From contig NW_026909196.1 of NCBI RefSeq assembly GCF_033115175.1, positions 2,604,001-2,668,000 of the forward strand: a stretch of DNA of 64,000 nt, read 5' to 3'. Both the position numbers and the translations under genes were made by a program. Of the stretch, positions 61,301 through 64,000 are shown in pieces. A model generated the notes under the pieces. It made no database searches. It was not told the origin of the DNA and was given only the letters and a program-made list of their open reading frames with translations. Source of the stretch: Lepus europaeus (taxonomy: Eukaryota; Chordata; Mammalia; Lagomorpha; Leporidae). The first letter of the stretch is position 1, and each line of letters opens with the position of its first letter.

Positions 61301-64000
61301 TCAATCCGAAATACTGTGAAAGCCTCTGTGATTGTGCATTTCTGATATTATCCATAAACTTTATTGTTTTGAATGTTTTTATCAGGGAACATTTAATTTT
61401 GTACCGTTAAAACACTAATTCGTTCATCATTGGGAAACCAGCTCTAAACATTCGTATTTTCTATTAGTAAGGTAGAGGAACGGCGGCAAACAAACATGAT
61501 ATTTCTGTTTGTATAGATGACATTTTATGCACTTGCCTAACGAAAAGACTTTGCTTTTCTCCAAAACCATTTGTACTGTGATTTTCTCGGTCCATTGCAT
61601 ACGAATTCCACACCACTTTGTCCGGATGTGACTGGATGAAACTGGAAATATTCGGTTTTTTTTTAGCTAACTCAATCACAGATATTGCTACAGCCTCTGT
61701 GTTTGTGCATTCCTGATATTATCCACAGACTTTATTGTTTTGAATGTTTTTTATCAGGGAACATTTAATTTTGTACCGTTGAAACACTAATGGTTTCCAC
61801 ATGGCAACACCATCTCTTCACATTCGTGTTTTCTAGGGAGAATCCTAGAGGAACTGCGGCAAACAAACATGATATTTCTGTTTGTATCGATGACATTTTA
61901 TGCACTTGCCTAACGTAAAGACTTTGCTTTTGTCCAAAATCCTTTTTAGTGTGATTTTCTCCATAGAAGGCATACAAACTCAACACCAGTTTGGCCGGAT
62001 ATGACTGGATGAAACCGGAAATATCCGGTTTTGTTTTGGCTAACTCAATCCCAGATATTCCTACAGCCTCTCTCTTTGTGTTTTTCGGATATTATCAATG
62101 GACTTTATTCTTTTCAATGTTTTTTTATCAGGGAACATTTAATTTTGAACTTAGATACACTAATTGGTTCCATATGGAGACAGCAGCTCTACATATTTGT
62201 ATTTTCTAGGGAGAAAGCTAGAGGAACTGCGGCAAAAAGCCATGATATTTCTGTTTGTCTAGATGACGTTTTATGCACTTGCCTAACGAAAAGACTTTGC
62301 ATTTCTCCAAAACTATTTTTACTCTGATTTCTCGGTCCATTGCATATGAATTCCAAAACACTTTGTCTGGATATGTCCTGATGAAATCAGAAATATCCGG
62401 TTGTTCTTCGGCTAACTCAATGCGACATATTGTGAAAGATTCTGTGTTTGTGTTTAATGGATTTTGTCGATGGACTTTATTGTTTTGAATATTTTTATCA
62501 GGGAACATTTAATTTTGTACTGTAGAAACACTAATTGGTTCCCCATGGAGAAACCAGCTCTACACATTCGTATTTTCTAGGGGGAAAGCTAGAGGAACTG
62601 CGGCAAACTAACATATATCTGTTTGTATAGATGACATTTTATGCACTTGCCTAACGAAAAGACTTTGCTTTTCACCAAAACCATTTGTACTGTGATTTTC
62701 TCGGTCCCCTGCATATGATTGCCACAGCACATTGTCTGGTTATGACTGGATGAAACCAAAATATCCGGTTGTGTTTTTACTAACTCAATCCGAAATATTT
62801 TGAAAGCCTCTGTGTTTGTGCATTCTTTATATTATACAGAAACTTTATTGTTTGAATGTTCTTATCAGGGAACATTTAATTTTGTACCGTTGAAACACTA
62901 ATTCGTTCATCATTGGGAAACCAGCTCTAAACATTCATATTATCAAGGGAGAAAGCTAGAGGAACTGCGACAAACAAACATGATATTTCTGTTTGTATAG
63001 ATGACGTTTTAGGCACTTGTCTATCGAAAGACTTTGCTTTTCCCCAAAACCATTTTTACTGTGATTTTCTCGGTCCATGGTATACGAATTCCACACCACT
63101 TTGTCTAGGTCTTACTGGATGAAACCAATAATATCCGGTTGTGTTTTGGCTAACTCAATCCGAAATATTGTGAAAGACTCTGTGTTTGTGTTTTCTGGAT
63201 ACTATCCATGTACTTTATTGTTTTGAATGTTTTTTAATCAGGGAACATTTAATTTTGCGCTTGGATACAGTAATTGGTTCCACATGGAGACACCAGCTCT
63301 ACACATTCTTATTTTCTAGGGAGAAAGCTAGAGGAACTGCGACAAACAAACATGATATTTCTGTTTGTATAGATGACATTTTATGCACTTGCCTAACGAA
63401 AAGACTTTGCTTTTCTCCAAAACCATTTTTACTGTGATTTTCTCGGTCCATTGCATACGAATTCCACACCACTTTGTCCAGGTCTGACTGGATGAAACCA
63501 GAAATATCTGGTTGTGTTTTGGCTGACTCAATCCTAAATATTGCTAGAGACTCTGTGTTTGTGTATTCCTGATATTATCCACAGACTTTATTGTTTTGAA
63601 TGTTTTTTATCAGGGAACATTTAATTTTGTGCTGCGAAACACTAAATCTTTAGACATGGAGACACCAGATCTACACATTTGTATTTTATATGGAGAAAGC
63701 TAGAGGAAATGCAGCAAACAAACATGATATTTCTGTTTGTCTAGATGACATTTTATGCACTTGCCTAACGAAAAGACTTTGCTTTTCTCCAAAACCATTT
63801 GCACTGTGATTTTCTCGGTCCATTGCATAGAATAACACATTAGTTTGTCCGGATAAGACTGAATGAAATGGTAAATATCCGTTTTTCTTTTGGCTAACTC
63901 AATCCAGGATATTGCTACAGCCTCTGTGTGTGTATTCCTGATATTTTCCACGGACTTTATTATTTTGAATGTTTTTATCAGGGAACATTTAATTTTGTGC
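52395..64000 (+). repeat. Satellite array, right block
   Basis: About 31 monomers in the same orientation, individually diverged, continuing past the window end. A four-monomer relation is visible: 53490-53655 recurs at about 54980-55145 (TATCACTGGATGAAACC and GGACATTATCGATGG variants). One monomer is shortened near 56228, where ATCA is joined directly to CTAATTGG with loss of about 28 bases. No gene, transposon or RNA was seen. Confidence 0.93.

Noticed and set aside
1-64000. CENP-B-box-like sequence ATTCGTATTTTCTAGGGA in each monomer
   Set aside because: It keeps TTCG, but the central A and the CGGG core of the CENP-B box are not matched and the spacing is one base too long. I do not call a CENP-B box.
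1-64000. Regular direct repeats resembling a CRISPR array
   Set aside because: The repeat unit is ~371 bp with diverged monomers and no short repeat-spacer alternation. This is satellite DNA in a mammalian context.

Overview
The window is mammalian, non-genic, satellite-type chromatin. About 47.5 kb is a head-to-tail array of an AT-rich satellite with a monomer of about 371-372 bp, always in the same orientation. That is roughly 128 monomer equivalents, counted by subtracting the insertions. The host is very probably a leporid (rabbit or hare). The SINE at 51248-51578 has the sequence of the lagomorph C-repeat (CSINE), and the LINE-1 3' ends at 25355, 34306, 37909, 41510 and 45111 match what I know of rabbit L1 3' UTRs. 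A rabbit centromeric satellite with a monomer near 375 bp has been described (recalled, not checked here), so a pericentromeric or centromeric location is likely. No host protein-coding or RNA gene was seen.

Layout. 1-14479: satellite, including an apparently perfect tandem duplication of a 6-monomer, 2227-bp unit (about 9370-13823) and the start of a third copy. 14480-22531: a nearly complete gammaretrovirus-like provirus (two 594-bp LTRs, tRNA-Pro primer site, open gag, pol with two in-frame stops and a mutated reverse-transcriptase active site, env with an internal deletion). It is inserted in the third copy of the 2227-bp unit. 22532-25354: satellite. 25355-30483: a minus-strand LINE-1-derived element with 5' UTR and a once-interrupted ORF1 but no recognisable ORF2, resembling a half-L1 (HAL1). 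30484-51247: satellite. Inside this, 32165-46370 is a higher-order repeat of about 3.6 kb (8 monomers plus a 0.61-kb L1 fragment), so one L1 insertion has been copied four times by satellite amplification. 51248-51578: CSINE. 51830-52394: a solo LTR related to, but distinct from, the provirus LTR. 52395-64000: satellite.

How the parts relate. The mobile elements are passengers in the array, and each sits at a different phase of the monomer with its own target-site duplication. They work as time markers. The L1 fragment predates the 3.6-kb amplification. The provirus postdates at least part of the 2227-bp unit's history. Five differences between the two LTRs indicate recent integration. Many short open frames recur once per monomer in the satellite; they are by-products of the repeat and are not annotated as genes.
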